Under the pieces are notes generated by a model, which ran no database searches, was not told the origin of the DNA, and worked only from the letters and a program-made list of their open reading frames with translations. The position numbers and the translations under genes are program-made. Shown here in pieces: positions 1-12,024 of a stretch of DNA of 64,000 nucleotides (position 1 is the first letter of the stretch; every line of letters begins with the position of its first letter). Source of the stretch: Corbicula japonica (taxonomy: Eukaryota > Mollusca > Bivalvia > Venerida > Cyrenidae); contig JAZAYU010000116.1 in NCBI GenBank assembly GCA_038501625.1, forward strand, positions 1,426,001 through 1,490,000, written 5' to 3'.

Positions 1-1006
1 CTGAATTAGAAAACTGATATTAGTAACTCCATTGACAGAAATATATTTCTATTAACTATCCATTTTGAGTATTTATTTGTTAGTTATGACAAACATTGGT
101 TGTTAAAATTTCTTTAATTATGATATCAAAATTCCATAGTGTATTTCTCAGCCACATCCTATATTTCTGTACTGTTATACAATAGCATAAAAGACATTTA
201 CAGACTCAGACTTCCTGAAACCTGACCCCAGTTTTACAAAAGTTGCTTATTATTCTTATTTTTCACTTTATATTTTTTACAATTTCATATTGCTTTTCAA
301 AGCTGCAGCTTTATTACAGTGCTAACGAGAGAATATCCTTTAGAAGATAAATCTGAGATGTACATCATTTAGTGATGTTAAGTACATTCTCCATCTTGTT
401 GCTTTGACATAAGTTGAAATTCATACTTGAACTGTACTGTGTTATTATTTTAAATTATCCTTGTTACAAAAAGTTTTGGACAGGTTTTAAAACATGAATG
501 AATATCATATCACTTTATGCAACATCTATAATTATAAAGTATCGTATATTTCTAAAGGAACATTTAGTAAAACCTAAAGATGATTGCGATAGTTTTCAAT
601 TTCACATAATTATGAATTTTTCAAGAGCACCATTTGCATATTTTATGTTGTAGATTTCAAGAAAATGTAAATTGCGTAATCTGTTACCAAGGAATAGACT
701 TTTTTTTCTTAAATATACTTGTGAATCAACTCTGTTCAACAAGTGAGTTTGTCAATTTCAGTTGTGTCTTGCAAATGGTGAACACCTAAAATTCATAACC
801 ATTTGAAAAAGGAAACTACCACAATTGGCTTAAATTGGCTTCTGATTATTAGGTCATACTGAGGTCTTGCTGATTTTCAACTTGGTGATACTGAGGTCTT
901 ACTGATTTTAAAATCAACTGTTTTTTGAGAATTTTTAAAACCATCATGACAATTTTCATGTTGCCACTTGTATGTGAGAGATTTTGCTATCCCATTCTGT
1001 TTGCAG

Positions 1007-1255
1007 GCATCCCAGAGAACCCTGCCCTGGCAAACACATACTATTCTCAGTTTGACGAGGATTTCACACCATCAGATGATGACGATGATGATGATGATGA
1101 GGCAGGAGAGACAGTAGTTCCCAAGAAAGGTGGTGGTAGTGGTGACGATGATGATGATATATTGTTTGGATCAAGCGATGGTACATTAAAGAAGGACGAT
1201 GAAGATGAGTTGTACAATCACTTACAGTATGTCCTCGACAAGGACAATGATACTG
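1007..1255 (+). CDS. NEK-like gene, third-last exon (acidic linker)
   Basis: Acceptor ttgcag at 1001-1006, donor gtgag at 1256. It encodes Asp/Glu-rich low-complexity sequence. The ATG at 925 that extends this frame upstream lies in the intron and is not the gene start. Confidence 0.65.
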
Positions 1256-3257
1256 GTGAGCGGGGCTTAACCCTTTCCTCCATATATACACATTTTTACA
1301 GATCTGTGACCAGTGTAGATCCATAGATACCTGTTTATTGCATGGGCAAACAGTTTAGATCCAGATCAGATGGCACGGAAATCTGATCAGGATCTGCACT
1401 GTTTGCATTTCGGTCAGAAATAACCTAAGGTATCAAAAAGCAAACAGTTTAGATCCTGATCAGATATCCGTGCCATCTGATCTGGATCTAAACTGTTTGC
1501 CCATGCAATAAACAGGTATCTAAGGAGGTAAGGGTTAATTCACAGAACAAAGAGGAATATCATGTTTACTCCTGCATTAATGCCAAACATTTTTATTTAA
1601 GATTTTTTTCACTTCATCACTGTTATTCTTTAGGGAAAGTTCTTCCTCGTACCACACTCAAATATTGGAAATGATTGCCCAAAGTGGGAATGGAATCCAT
1701 TTGGCCATAGCGCCTAGTGATGCAAATCCTATAATACTACTGAATGAGCTAGCTAGGACAACTCCCCGAAAATGTTGCTGGAATAACCCTGATAAACGTA
1801 ATCATCATTACATGACATTGGTAACCGATGGATATTACAAGGGCAGAAGTCAACACACTGAAGAACAAGTAAACAGCATATATAGCAGTGTTCAGTAATA
1901 GTTTGTTTTTGTTGTAGATTAAAATGTCTTATCTTATTTCCAAAATATGCTAAAAAGGGCCAGAAAGATGTGATGTTGAACAATAACTGTAATTTATGAA
2001 TTTCTATGATTGGGTTAATTTCAGAGGGAACTTTGACGTTAGCTGATGATATAGAAGCTGGTGCTTTTGGACCTGTTGCCAGAGAAGCCAAAATAAAAAA
2101 TCTCAGGGCGTATCCTTTATAAATACATGTAATAATAATATTACCGCACTTTTTTCTTCGGTGGAAGATGCATATATGTTTACTGCTATACTTAGGTATA
2201 CAGTCAAACCTGTCTTAAGCAGCCGCTCAAGGGAGTGACAAAAAGTGGGTGCTTAACACAGGTGGCTGTTAAAGACAGGTAAAACTTAGAACAAAATGTC
2301 AGTTTAGGACAAATTCAAACTGGCATTTAAAGACAGGTGTTTGCTATTCGCAGGTGGCTGCTAAGGCAGGTTGAACTGTATTGTATTTGATGTTTTTTCT
2401 AAGCTGATCCTCTGTGCTGATCCTTTACCTCTATGCTGAACCATTCTGCCATTTTACCGTACTTGCTCATGTAATCGCCGCACTTTTTTACCCGATTTTA
2501 TCGTTAAGGAGTTGGCTGTGCGGCTATTCCATATGTGTAAGGAGTTGGCTGTGCAGCTATTCCATATGTGTAAGGCATTGGGACATTTTTTTCTGTAACG
2601 ATTCTGCCGATTTAGACATGCCATGCGTTTACATTGTGATATTATTACATGACCTCTATAAATAGGAGGTTGATGGACGATATGAACGAGGTACCGCTGT
2701 TGTATGCTTTGCCGGTAGCGATCTAATTGAATTAATATATTTTCTTTAAAAATGCATTATAATATTAATACACTAACCAATGTGAACATATTCCAAATTC
2801 CATAATTACTTCCCAGTTTTGTCTCTTATCATGTTTCACAATTATTGCATCATCAAACAATTTCGCCCAGCTAAAATGTCACGTGCCCACTACCATGCAG
2901 ATCAAAGAATTTCATAGCAGAGCCGATAAAACAACACAGCCTTGATAAGAGCCGACAATTTCTTTTGAAGTTGTATTTTATAGACATGCAATTTTATAAC
3001 ACACATATGTTCCGTGGAACACGTGATTCTAGTATTCCTTGACAAATTCCAGTGAATGTGAAAAAATGTTGGGACATGAAGCATTTGAAAAAGCTTACAA
3101 TTATCTAAAGACAGCAAGATACATGAGAGCTAATGAAACAACAACAGAAGAAGATATCATGCAGGGATTACGAGACTTTGTGAAAAACCCGAGTGACTGC
3201 TTTTTAGTGGACCAGTTACTATTTTTAGAAGAACAGCATGGAACAGCATCATTGTAG
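1007..3257 (+). CDS. C-terminal exons of a NIMA-related kinase-like (NEK1/4/5-type) protein, 5' part outside window
   Basis: Three coding exons join in phase: 1007-1255, 2025-2109 and 3053-3257 (stop TAG). Exon one ends G|gtgag and exon two starts AG|AG, restoring a Glu codon. Exon two ends GC|gtatcc and exon three starts T, restoring Ala. The product begins with a very acidic, disordered stretch containing FDEDF and a run of eight Asp. It continues into a helical tail with REAKIKNLRAECEKMLG, AYNYLK and finally FLVDQLLFLEEQ. Acidic linkers followed by a short helical C-terminal tail of this kind are typical of NEK1/NEK4/NEK5-like kinases, but the kinase domain itself is not in the window, so the family name is an inference from the tail alone. 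The reading frame and exon structure are much surer than the name. The nearest gene downstream is 9.6 kb away on the same strand. Confidence 0.6.
1267..1538. mobile_element. TTAA palindromic MITE (family A), full copy in NEK-like intron
   Basis: Starts TTAACCCTTTCCTCC and ends with the inverse GGAGGTAAGGGTTAA. The two halves are inverted copies rich in ATCCAGATCAGATGGCAC-type words. It sits only 11 bp inside the intron after the donor at 1256. Confidence 0.85.
2025..2109 (+). CDS. NEK-like gene, penultimate exon
   Basis: 85-nt exon with acceptor ttcag at 2020-2024 and donor gtatcc at 2110. It encodes a Gly/Ala-rich turn followed by the start of a basic helix (AREAKIKNLR). Confidence 0.65.
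2190..2380. mobile_element. MITE-like repeat with CAGTCAAACCTGTC end
   Basis: Left end reads cagtcaaacctgtcttaagc and right end ctaaggcaggttgaactgta, an imperfect terminal inverted repeat beginning TACAGT. The interior repeats cagg-tggctg-ttaa words. It lies in the last intron of the NEK-like gene. No coding capacity. Confidence 0.6.
2504..2576. repeat. Two-copy 36-bp tandem repeat
   Basis: The words gttggctgtgc and gctattccatatgtgtaagg occur twice in direct succession. It explains the internal duplication in a spurious 83-codon reading frame here. Confidence 0.8.
3053..3257 (+). CDS. NEK-like gene, last exon
   Basis: Acceptor ccag at 3049-3052. It encodes 68 codons including the stop, mostly helical and ending in a conserved-looking leucine-rich tail (LVDQLLFLEEQ). 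Confidence 0.7.
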
Positions 3258-3422
3258 TGTTAGTAAAGCAGTACTTAGAACTTTTATCAGACAACCAGCA
3301 GCATCTGTGATGTTAGTATTTTAGTTTCAGCAAAGCAGCTATTTTAACAGTTGTTACAGATTACAGTTTTATTTGTGTTTTTTTTTACCACCAGCAACCC
3401 TATTGACCACCCATTAGATGGA

Positions 3423-3428
3423 AATAAA
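3423..3428 (+). terminator. Candidate poly(A) signal AATAAA of the NEK-like gene
   Basis: First AATAAA after the stop codon, 166 nt downstream. It agrees with the canonical hexamer; the cleavage site is not known. Confidence 0.5.
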
Positions 3429-4152
3429 AGAAATATTTGATATTTCCTACCAATTTTTATGGTAACACCTCTGGATTCAATTCCTGGATTCTAATGTTTA
3501 TGGATGTGTATAGACTGCCTTAATTGCACAAATTTAAAATAGAAGTCATAAAAGTCCTTGACTTGATTCATTGTGTGTCTTATTGGCAGAAGTAATACCA
3601 TCACCTTAGTAAAAAAAATGGTTTAACTTCTTCTTATTTAAATGGTACTTATACTGGTATTTCACTTAGTGGGTATAAATGCAAAAAAGAGAAAAAAACT
3701 AGAAATGTTTTTGAGCAGAGCATTGAAAACAGATGTTTGCCTAAATGGGAAGGAGGGGGTGGGGGAAGGAAGATGAGATGGGCCATCCACACTTCACCGT
3801 CACTCCTGAAGATTTTTTATTCCTAAGCCAATAGCTTTGTTTCCATTTTCAATTAATTGCCTCAATTTATATAAATAATTTCAATATTTGCTCTTCAAAT
3901 ATTTTTGGTTGAAGATAAAATGGTTAATAATAAGAAGAAAAATGATAAACTTCAGTAGAAGGGAAGTCATATAAGTACAGTCCATTAATGAAAAGATGTG
4001 CAATCTTGCGACTTAGCATTAAGTTATGTTAATAGCAACATCGACTCACCTATCAGGTCCTTCCTCTGCAAATGCTCAAGAAGTGGCATGATTGAAGCAA
4101 AAGTTATTTTACCCGTATTTCGGATTTTGTGAAATGGACTTTTAATTTTTAT
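3429..4152. other. Intergenic, no recognised feature
   Basis: AT-rich sequence downstream of the NEK-like gene. No reading frame, RNA gene or repeat could be recognised on either strand. Confidence 0.6.
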
Positions 4153-4382
4153 TTAACCCTTTCTTCCATATATACGCATGTGCAACCAGTGTAGATTTAG
4201 ATCATTCAGCACACCTGTGCCCTCTGAACAGGATCTGCACTGTTCGCTTTTTGGTCAGTAATAACCTAATAAATCAAAGAGCAAACAGTGCACATCCTGA
4301 TCAGACAGCACATATGTGCCAGCTGATCTGGATCTACACCGTTTGCCCATGCCATAAAGTCTTGTAAATGGAGAAGGGTTAA
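4153..4382. mobile_element. TTAA palindromic MITE (family A), full copy
   Basis: Bounded by TTAACCCTTTCTTCC and GGAGAAGGGTTAA, with the inverted interior words GATCAGGATCTGCACTG and CAGTGCACATCCTGATCAG. About 230 bp, the modal size of the family. Confidence 0.9.
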
Positions 4383-4631
4383 TCTGGACAGCCAATGCAG
4401 TGTTCATATCATGTCAACTAAGCAGGTTGCAGATGTGATTTCGGTAGTGTATAACCCTCTAAAGGTGTTATTGCAAATAATAGACTGGTTAGACATTTTG
4501 TCAACTCCAGTTAATAGTTGCCAAGCTCAAGATTTAGAAAATTAGAACAGAGGGTTCACATTGTAGAACATGTGACCTCTCCATAAGGTCTTCTGATCTA
4601 AAATCAGAGTATAAAGAGTGGTGTAGTGTAT

Positions 4632-4980
4632 CTCTTTACTCAATGGTAATGACTGATATCCAACATGTGGGACCAGTGAACATCTAGATCGGCCTGCACA
4701 TCTTTAGTCAGAAATAACTATTGAATCTAAAAGTGAATAATGTAGATCCAGATCAGACTGCATTGATTTGGTTGCTGACCAGGGCTGAAGGTTATAAAAC
4801 TGAGTTTGGAAACCAGTCTCAAATCTCAAGCATCTGATTGGCTGAAATTGCGCCCAGTCGCCATTTCAGCCAATCAGATGCTTGAGATTTGAGACTGGTT
4901 TCCATGCTCAGTTTTATAACCTTGGCACCTGGATTCACACTGGTTGCACGTGGAATATAAGCTGTATCCATTGAGTAAAG
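4632..4980. mobile_element. Diverged family A MITE with a nested family B palindrome
   Basis: Left arm begins ctctttactcaatgg and right arm ends ccattgagtaaag. Interior words gatccagatcagactgca and accagtgaacatctagatc place it in family A. A 150-bp family B element (4780-4931) splits the right arm. Confidence 0.7.
4780..4931. mobile_element. Family B palindromic element, CAGGGCTGAAGG end
   Basis: Near-perfect hairpin. The left arm has GGTTATAAAACTGAG, CAGTCTCAAATCTCAAGC and CAATCAGATGC-type words, all mirrored in the right arm. Each arm is about 70 bp with almost no spacer. The same element recurs at about 40996 and 57621. Confidence 0.85.
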
Positions 4981-5241
4981 TCGTTCATTTCCAATACAAT
5001 ATATAATGTAAATTGTTGTAAGTAGGTTCACAAAAAATAGTGATAAATTGGTACTGCTGAAATGGTATTGCCTGTAATTGTCATGTTCAAAGGTGATATA
5101 ACTATCTAATCTGGACTAACAAGTGGATTGGATGCAAAATTGTTTGAAAATGAACATTGAAATGATGTAACCATTTACTACATGGTGATTATTTCCATAA
5201 TGGTTGTTAGTCATCCATAGAAACAAGCTTGCGTCTATTTT

Positions 5242-5517
5242 TTAACCCTTTACTCCATGGAATATGGCATATATTCCATGTGAGATCTATGTTGATCCAG
5301 ATCAGCCTGTGCATCCATGCATATGGAAAAAATCACCAAAGTTATTGTTCATGATTATGTGCTGTATAATTTATAATAAGATATTTTGAAGATATCATTT
5401 ATGAATTGGAGGATTTCATTTTGCATTTAACACTTTACACTGAGGATACAACTTATCACATGTGTAGATCCTGATCAGACGGCATGGATATGCTGGCTGC
5501 TCTTGTTAAATGGTTAA
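5242..5517. mobile_element. Diverged family A MITE
   Basis: Starts ttaaccctttactccatgg and contains gatccagatcagcctgtgc and gatcctgatcagacggcat. Ends atggttaa. The middle is replaced by unrelated AT-rich sequence. Confidence 0.65.
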
Positions 5518-7014
5518 AGGATCAGGTCTTCTACTCTTGCATTTATTAAAGGCATAAACTTCAGCTGTCTACTGTAAACTTTCCATAATAATAATTTATG
5601 CTCAGTTAGAATAGTCCAACAGATTTGATCAGAGTTCATTGTTGCATAAGGCAAAACAGCAAGTACTGTATATAACCGTTTTATTTTACTGTAAACAAAT
5701 ACCACAATAAGTTGCAGGGTGTGTTGTGTATTTTTATGCATTACTAGTCAGGGGGATCAAACATTAATCATGTACTGTGCCTGGAAGGTTTGTGACATAA
5801 TATGTCTTAGAGTTAACACTTGTTCAAGTGCTCCCTGAGTGGCAATGCTTTACATGTGATACCCAGACTAAAGTTGAAGTTCTAGATCTATGATAGACAT
5901 TGAGGCTTTAATATTTTTTATTTGACTTTCAATATTAATTTATTGAAATGTTATTAACCATTTACTCTCTACATACAACTTTTATCGACTTATGAAGTCC
6001 TTTGATTTGACTTTATGAAGTCCTTTGATTTGAAATAACATGAGGGATAATTCACATTGGGCAGGGTGCTGACTGCTCATAGGCAGGACACATTGCATAA
6101 CTTGATCGTGTTTTAGACAAAAAAACTTCATGTTTCAATGTAGAAGTTAGGTTATTCTTTTGAATGATCTATTTTGCTACTTCAGACAGTATTGAAATTC
6201 AACAATTTTAGCTGTTCTGTATGACAGGTGACAGATGAAAAGCACATACTGATAATAAGTGATGCATAATCCTACTTGCTTTTAAATTTAAAAAGGGATC
6301 CAGTGAAATGGTGGAATTACTAAAATAATGGTGTAAGGACCTGATGGAGTTGCATTAATATGAGAACAGAAAATTGCCAAATTAGAATCTGGGTAGCAGA
6401 ACTGAAATGGATTAGTTGACTGTTAGGGGAAAGGTGTTATATCGGCAAAGTACAAACATGACATGGATGACCATTCAGGAATTGAAAAGGTGTTAGGTTG
6501 CTGCAAGATGGGCATTATTAAGGCAGGAAGGAGCATTTTTGCAATACCATTTCAAATTAATGAACGGAGCTTACAAAGGATGCGGCAGAGCACTCTGTTA
6601 TTCTCTGCTAGGAAAAATCTCTATATTGTGAATTTTTTTCTAATGTTGCTTCAAAGTTTAACAGATAATTTGATCACCCTAGTATAGCTTGATTTGAATT
6701 GTCTTGTCTATTAAATACATATCAACATAAAAGAAGTAAATGATCCCTATCAAATGTTTAGTCTCAGTTTATTTTTGGACTCAAGGTCCCGGAGAGAACG
6801 CAGTCTAAAATGTTAGGCAGCAGATGACTGGAATCTGAGGTTAGTTTTAATTAAGAGTTGTTTCTGGTCTTCATGCCTGTTTGAATTACCAGTATGCATT
6901 ACAAGAGTGCATGTTAAGTCAATCCCTGTTAGTTTATTTTGTTAACTATCACTATTGATTTGAGCCTGTCTATTCATATTCATATGTGTTTTACAGATAA
7001 TATATTAACTGAAT
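5518..7014. other. Intergenic, no recognised gene
   Basis: AT-rich. It contains only a 22-bp tandem duplication (atgaagtcctttgatttga at about 5992-6030) and short chance reading frames such as 6463-6687, which lack splice context or codon bias. Confidence 0.6.
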
Positions 7015-7108
7015 GACCAACAGTGTAAAACTTATGACACTGCATGGATGCGCAGGATAATTTGGGTCTACACTGGTCACATACTGTGCTTAAATCTTAA
7101 AGCGTTAA
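7015..7108. mobile_element. Fragment of family A MITE
   Basis: Only the right arm remains: gcatggatgcgcagg, gggtctacactggtcacat and the final aaagcgttaac. Confidence 0.5.
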
Positions 7109-7587
7109 CATGATACAAAAATATGTGCTGTAAAAAGCTGTGATCCAAGGGTACTATTTCAGTATTTCTTGCTGAAACTTTCTATGCATAATTATATATT
7201 TTTGTTATTTTTGCTCATAATTATTCTTTTGTCTTTCATTTATATTTTAAAACTTTCCCCATTATCAGTTGTTGTGTTTGCTAGCAAGACTTTGTTTAAC
7301 CAGAGCTTACAGAACATGTTGTTTCCTTTCAGAACAAAATGACTTATAAAATTATTGAAGAATCGGATATTTAACTACGGTAGGGTTGTGTTTTTATTTA
7401 AAGAAGGTTAATTTTTTGCATATTTTGCTGTAGGTAAAAAAATGAGAAATTTCACACACTCGTAAAATGTTAGCATGAAAGAGCTTATCTTATAGGAATA
7501 ATAAATCTGCATGAATTTATGTCTTTGTGAAAATTTCATTTATAGACTCTTAGTGAAAATTCAACCCTAAAAATTAGTCTTGCCAAT

Positions 7588-7822
7588 TTAACCCTTACTG
7601 TGATACACCTTTATTGCATGTGCAAACAGTGTAGATCCAGATCAGCCGGCACATCCATACCATCAGCATTTACACTTTTCACTGTTTTATTGATTAGGTT
7701 GTGTTGTTTTTTTTCGGACAAAAAAAAAACAACAATGCAGATCCAGATCAGATGTGCAGCTGATTTGGACCTACACTGATGGCACATGCGATAAAATGCG
7801 TAAATATGGAGTAATGGGTTAA
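7588..7822. mobile_element. TTAA palindromic MITE (family A), full copy
   Basis: Starts ttaacccttactg and ends tatggagtaatgggttaa. Both arms carry gtagatccagatcag or its inverse. A poly-A run interrupts the centre. Confidence 0.85.
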
Positions 7823-9590
7823 ATTACAGTTTTCTTTATTGATGTTTTTATGAACAATCAAGATTTCATATCTGCTGTATATGAATCTGCTGTGTTACAA
7901 ATTATTAGATCTCAAAGTATTCCTAATTAAATGCATAGAATTTTGATAGCTTTTGAAGATTATATCAGAGATAGGAATTTGTTTTGATTTCAATTTCTAA
8001 ATGTTATATACTGTACCTACTAGATTGTATACATACTTTTTTGGAAGAATTAATGCATATTGTTACAGGCAAAATATTTTGGTGTAATTTAAATTTTTGA
8101 ACAACAGAGAACTCGGGTAAAAACAAAATCAAGTTGAAGAGCCAGTTATTAAACTGTAAATAAAATAAGTATTGATGAGTTCCACAGTGTTGAACAAGAA
8201 GTAAGTTGTGTGCATTATTATTGATACTAATACCTATATATGGTAGGTAGAAGTTTCATGACTTAGGTGTGCAATGACTAACAAAGGTTTACCATTGTTA
8301 ACAGAAGCATTTTAATGAATCTAGTAAACTGTTTAGATCCTTTTTAGGTCATGTTAGTTCACAGTTTGATCAGGTCTTTATTATCGGTCAATAAGCCCCA
8401 TTTGTCCTGGTGGGTCATATTTGGGAAGTGTTTGTTCTACCAGAACTGGCATTTTCTACCAGAAGGCCATGCAGTAAAACAACGGTGATAAAATACTCAA
8501 ATTGCCTGTATTCCTTGCCTGATATCTTTATTGTTGTGGACTTACACACTGCTTGGCACACAAACATCAAATACAAAAATTCCATTATTTCAATTGTCAG
8601 GTATGTATTCAAAAGAGTAAACTGTTAAAGGTAGATAATCAAGGGGTTCATTTTCTGTTACTAGCAAACTTTAAAAAGCTTCTTGGTTCCATACAAATGT
8701 TATATCTTATATAAATATTTTACAAAAAAAATCCTTAAATGTGACTGGCATTAGGTGTGTTAAAGAAGATCCTTTTCGGTGTGTGGTGTAATTCAATCAT
8801 TGTTCAATTGCAAAACCATTGCAAAAACCTGATTTTTGTACTGAGTATTTGAGTATTATTACATTAATGTATTTTACAGATTTTTCAAAACTGTGCATAT
8901 TTATGCCCTCACAAATATATTTAAAGGGCATTCACTATGTTCTTGTATTCCTTTGAACATGAGTTTTTTGGTCAGTCACTACAAACTTAACACTGCTGGA
9001 AATCTACTTTTGTCTTAATTTTATGAAACATGTTATTGATAATCTTTTGAAACTTGAAAACCTATTAAGCATATTATAAAAGCAATTCAACATTGCAGTC
9101 ATTTTTGCAGAGTTCAAGTGGGGGGACATTTGTCACACAGCTGTATCGTTGTTCTCAATATTTTTACATGTCTTGTTTAACAGTCATTATAATAATTTAT
9201 ATGTATACTATTGATAACAGAAGTCATTTTCATAAATAATATCATGTAATAAAGTTGCCACTGAAAACAATTTACTTATTTCTTTTTTAGAAAGGGTATG
9301 TTGGAATAAAGTAAGAGAGAGTTCATGAACACTTGACCATACCAGACTGGACATTTCAATAAAAGCATCTGTTCACAGGTGCCCCTCCAAAAATGAGATT
9401 TGTGGTGGGGGTGTATACTGATACTGGTTTGAGCTTATCCATATGCAGTCTGTCCACCAATCGGTCTCGTGAATAATATGTGGTGAACTTGGTTACTTTC
9501 ATATGGATTTCTTTCAGACATGCACTGAGGATCAGGCATGGTGTGTAGATGACTTTAAAGGAAGGATTTTTTCATCCCATTATTTCATGA
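7823..9590. other. Intergenic, no recognised feature
   Basis: AT-rich sequence. The overlapping frames at 8410-8628 (+) and 8415-8612 (-) resemble no protein I know and have no splice or start context. Confidence 0.55.
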
Positions 9591-9599
9591 TCTATTATT

Positions 9600-10340
9600 T
9601 TACGCTCTATTTAAATAGTATATGTAGTTGAATCTTTGTCCTTCCATCCGTCCGTCCATTCTGCTTTAGTCCGGGCTATTTTTCAACATCCACTGAGAAT
9701 TTAATTCACTGACAATTAATTAGAAGCATCACTAGCAGGAGGAGATGTGCGTGTTATCAGCATATTCCAACTTAATGATTTTCTACTGAGTTATGGCCCT
9801 TTGAAATACTGTATAATATTTTGACCGCTTGTTTCCAGACTTTGTATTAGCAATCACTGGTTTGAACTCAGCAACAATATATGGTAAAATTTACTAATAC
9901 CCATGGAGGGGGATTGCATATTATCACCATGTTTCAGTTTGGCGATTGTTCACAGAGTTATTGCCCCTATAATACATTACTGATGTGGGCAGCTTCTAAG
10001 AAACTACCTGTTGGAATTTAATGACACTAAATGGAAGGCTTCACTAACAATAGGAATTGTTGATTTTGTCAGTCTTTTAGCGAAATGATTTTGCAATACA
10101 TAGTTAAGGCCCTTCAAATTAGTGTATATTATGATATAACACCATTCGTGTCTAGGCTATTTCTCTGCAGTTCAATGACACTTTATTTGAAGCAACACAT
10201 ATTAAAATAATTATTCACCATATTAAGATGTTTTGGCTCGATGATTTTTAGCAGAATTATGATCCTTTGAATTTCGTTATAGTGTAAACTAGAACAATAA
10301 TTGTTAGCACTATTTCTTAGCAGCAAAAACTTACAATTCA
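9600..10340. repeat. Degenerate pearl/Helentron-type repeat with CCGTCCGT core
   Basis: A short tetranucleotide run (ccatccgtccgtcc near 9646) is followed by several diverged ~170-bp units. Each has the motif gttatggccctttgaa or a variant and a taatgacact-type word. The arrangement matches the better preserved element at 22986-24335. Ends cannot be placed. Confidence 0.5.
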
Positions 10341-10344
10341 CTGA

Positions 10345-11330
10345 ATTCAGCAACACCTTCAATCCCACCATGTCTTGGTGACTTCCCAGGCCAACCGATC
10401 GACCATCGATATGGTGTTCTCTCTCGGGCAGCTGCAGGAAAAGTGCCGCGAACAGCGACGTCCACTGTACCTCGTTTCATCAACCTCGACATGGTCAGCC
10501 GGTCTGGCCTCTTCGCCCTCCACAAGACTCGATGCCCTCCCAACTGAAGATGATCGAGTCATTCCACGACAATATACACATGTCCGGTACTGTTCCGAGT
10601 ACGACGGAGCGTAATCGGACCACTTCAAAACCAAGAGCGGCTGAAACGGGGATGTGTCCTGGCCCCGACACTCTGGCATATTTTTCTCCCTGCTCCTGTG
10701 CTATGCATTCAGCGAGTCTGAAAATGGCATCTTTCTCCACCCACGGAGCAACGGGAACCTATTCAACTTCGCCTGCTTCAGAGCGAAGACCAATGTGCGC
10801 AAGGTCCGTGTGAGAGTTGCTCTTTGCCGATGACGCAGCCCTCGCTGCTCACAAAAAAAACGCCCTCGGTGTCAGCGACTCGTCACTTTTTTCGCGGAGG
10901 CACGCACATATTTTGGCTACACTATCAGCTTCAAGATGACCAACATCGTGACTCAGGATGTCAGAGCTATTCCCACAATCGCCATTGGAGGCGGTGGACA
11001 AGTTCACATTATGACATACCTCGGCTTCACAGTATCCAATAACTTGTCGCTACATCATTGTACATGGATGTCTGAAAGAGGGAACTGAAGTCACACAACA
11101 CTAATCAAGCATATCTCGAAACAGCATCTTCGCGCCTGCTCAAATTTAAGAAAAAATGGCGTCACGCAGGCTAAAAACAGAGAGATCCAGTGCAAGAAAA
11201 TGAAGACCCAGCCTATCACTGCTACCACAATAGTACCTACCACTGAACGCGACAGGAGATTGAGCTTCCGCGTTGCCTTATTCAGCCGTTTATGTTCATG
11301 TAGTTCATGTAGTTGTATAGTCCTACCACG
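10345..11330 (+). pseudogene. Dead LINE (non-LTR retrotransposon) reverse-transcriptase fragment
   Basis: GC-richer than its surroundings. Conceptual pieces in changing frames match the RT core: QANRSTIDMVFSLGQLQEKC near 10384, DGLFALLHKTRCPPK-like near 10500, a CVLAPTLFGIFFS-like block near 10650 and the catalytic ELLFADDAALAAH near 10815-10850. Remains of the FTYLG region lie near 11000. Several frameshifts and stops separate the pieces, so it cannot be translated as one protein. No intact endonuclease domain or poly(A) tail was found. The piece order and strand are clear; the clade (CR1/Jockey/RTE-like) is not. Confidence 0.85.
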
Positions 11331-11597
11331 GACGTTGTAAAGATTTTTTTTTATTTTCTGGATGAAAATCTATACTAACAGACATTGGTCCCATAGGACC
11401 CCCTTGTTTGAGTCACGCAGCGGGACCTGAACATCCACGGAAACTAAGCTTATAGCTTTTTAGGCCCATTTGTAACATGTTTTCCCTAATTGGCATTGAC
11501 TATTTAGTTTTATTATTGGAATATCTTGATACAGTATTCAGTTCCCATTGACAGATTTGGTAAACATTATATTATCATATTTACATAAAAAATCAAC

Positions 11598-11885
11598 TTA
11601 TGATATGTTAAAAATACTAAAAAACACAGTCTGCACACTCAATTTGGTAATTACTTTACTAAATTGGTAAGAGGGGTTATAGCAGTTAGGTCTAAATTTT
11701 GACTGGTTCGACCACTGTTTGTTAAGCCTAGACTTGAAACTATTTAATGTAGTTGCCTCAATAATACTAGTAGGCAGAGAATTACAAGTGTCCACAACCG
11801 TATGGCTGAAAGCATTTTTTCTTGTATTTAATCTGGCTCTAGGCTTAAATAATGTTTGTCTGTTACCCTTGTATTTGTGTTAGTT
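11598..11885 (-). pseudogene. 3' end of another LINE reverse transcriptase, opposite strand
   Basis: The minus strand encodes KGNRQTLFKPRARLNTRKNA and then VVDTCNSLPTSIIEATTLNS, FKSRLNKQWS. This is the usual last conserved block of many LINE ORF2 proteins (a normally tryptophan-bearing NSLP motif and the FKxRLDKxW motif). It is a truncated copy of a different element from the one at 10345-11330 and lies head-on to it. Confidence 0.75.
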
Positions 11886-12024
11886 CTAGTAATAAGTATA
11901 TCTGTGGAGATCTTATCCAGTCCATGTGTAAACCAGCCACAACCAGCGCTTCAGGCCCACAACTAAGTTAACACTATGGTATAGACTCCATTGTCTCTAG
12001 AGACAGAAGGATGCCAAGATCTCT

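Noticed and set aside
1064..1324. His-rich minus-strand frame
   Set aside because: Antisense of the Asp codons of the NEK-like acidic exon.
1665..1898. Possible coding exon in the NEK-like gene (GKFFLVPHSN-type reading after a ttag acceptor)
   Set aside because: Joining it would break the phase, whereas 1255 to 2025 joins perfectly; its alternative frame hits a stop within 30 codons.
6463..6687. 74-codon plus-strand frame
   Set aside because: Composition and lack of homology or splice signals suggest chance.
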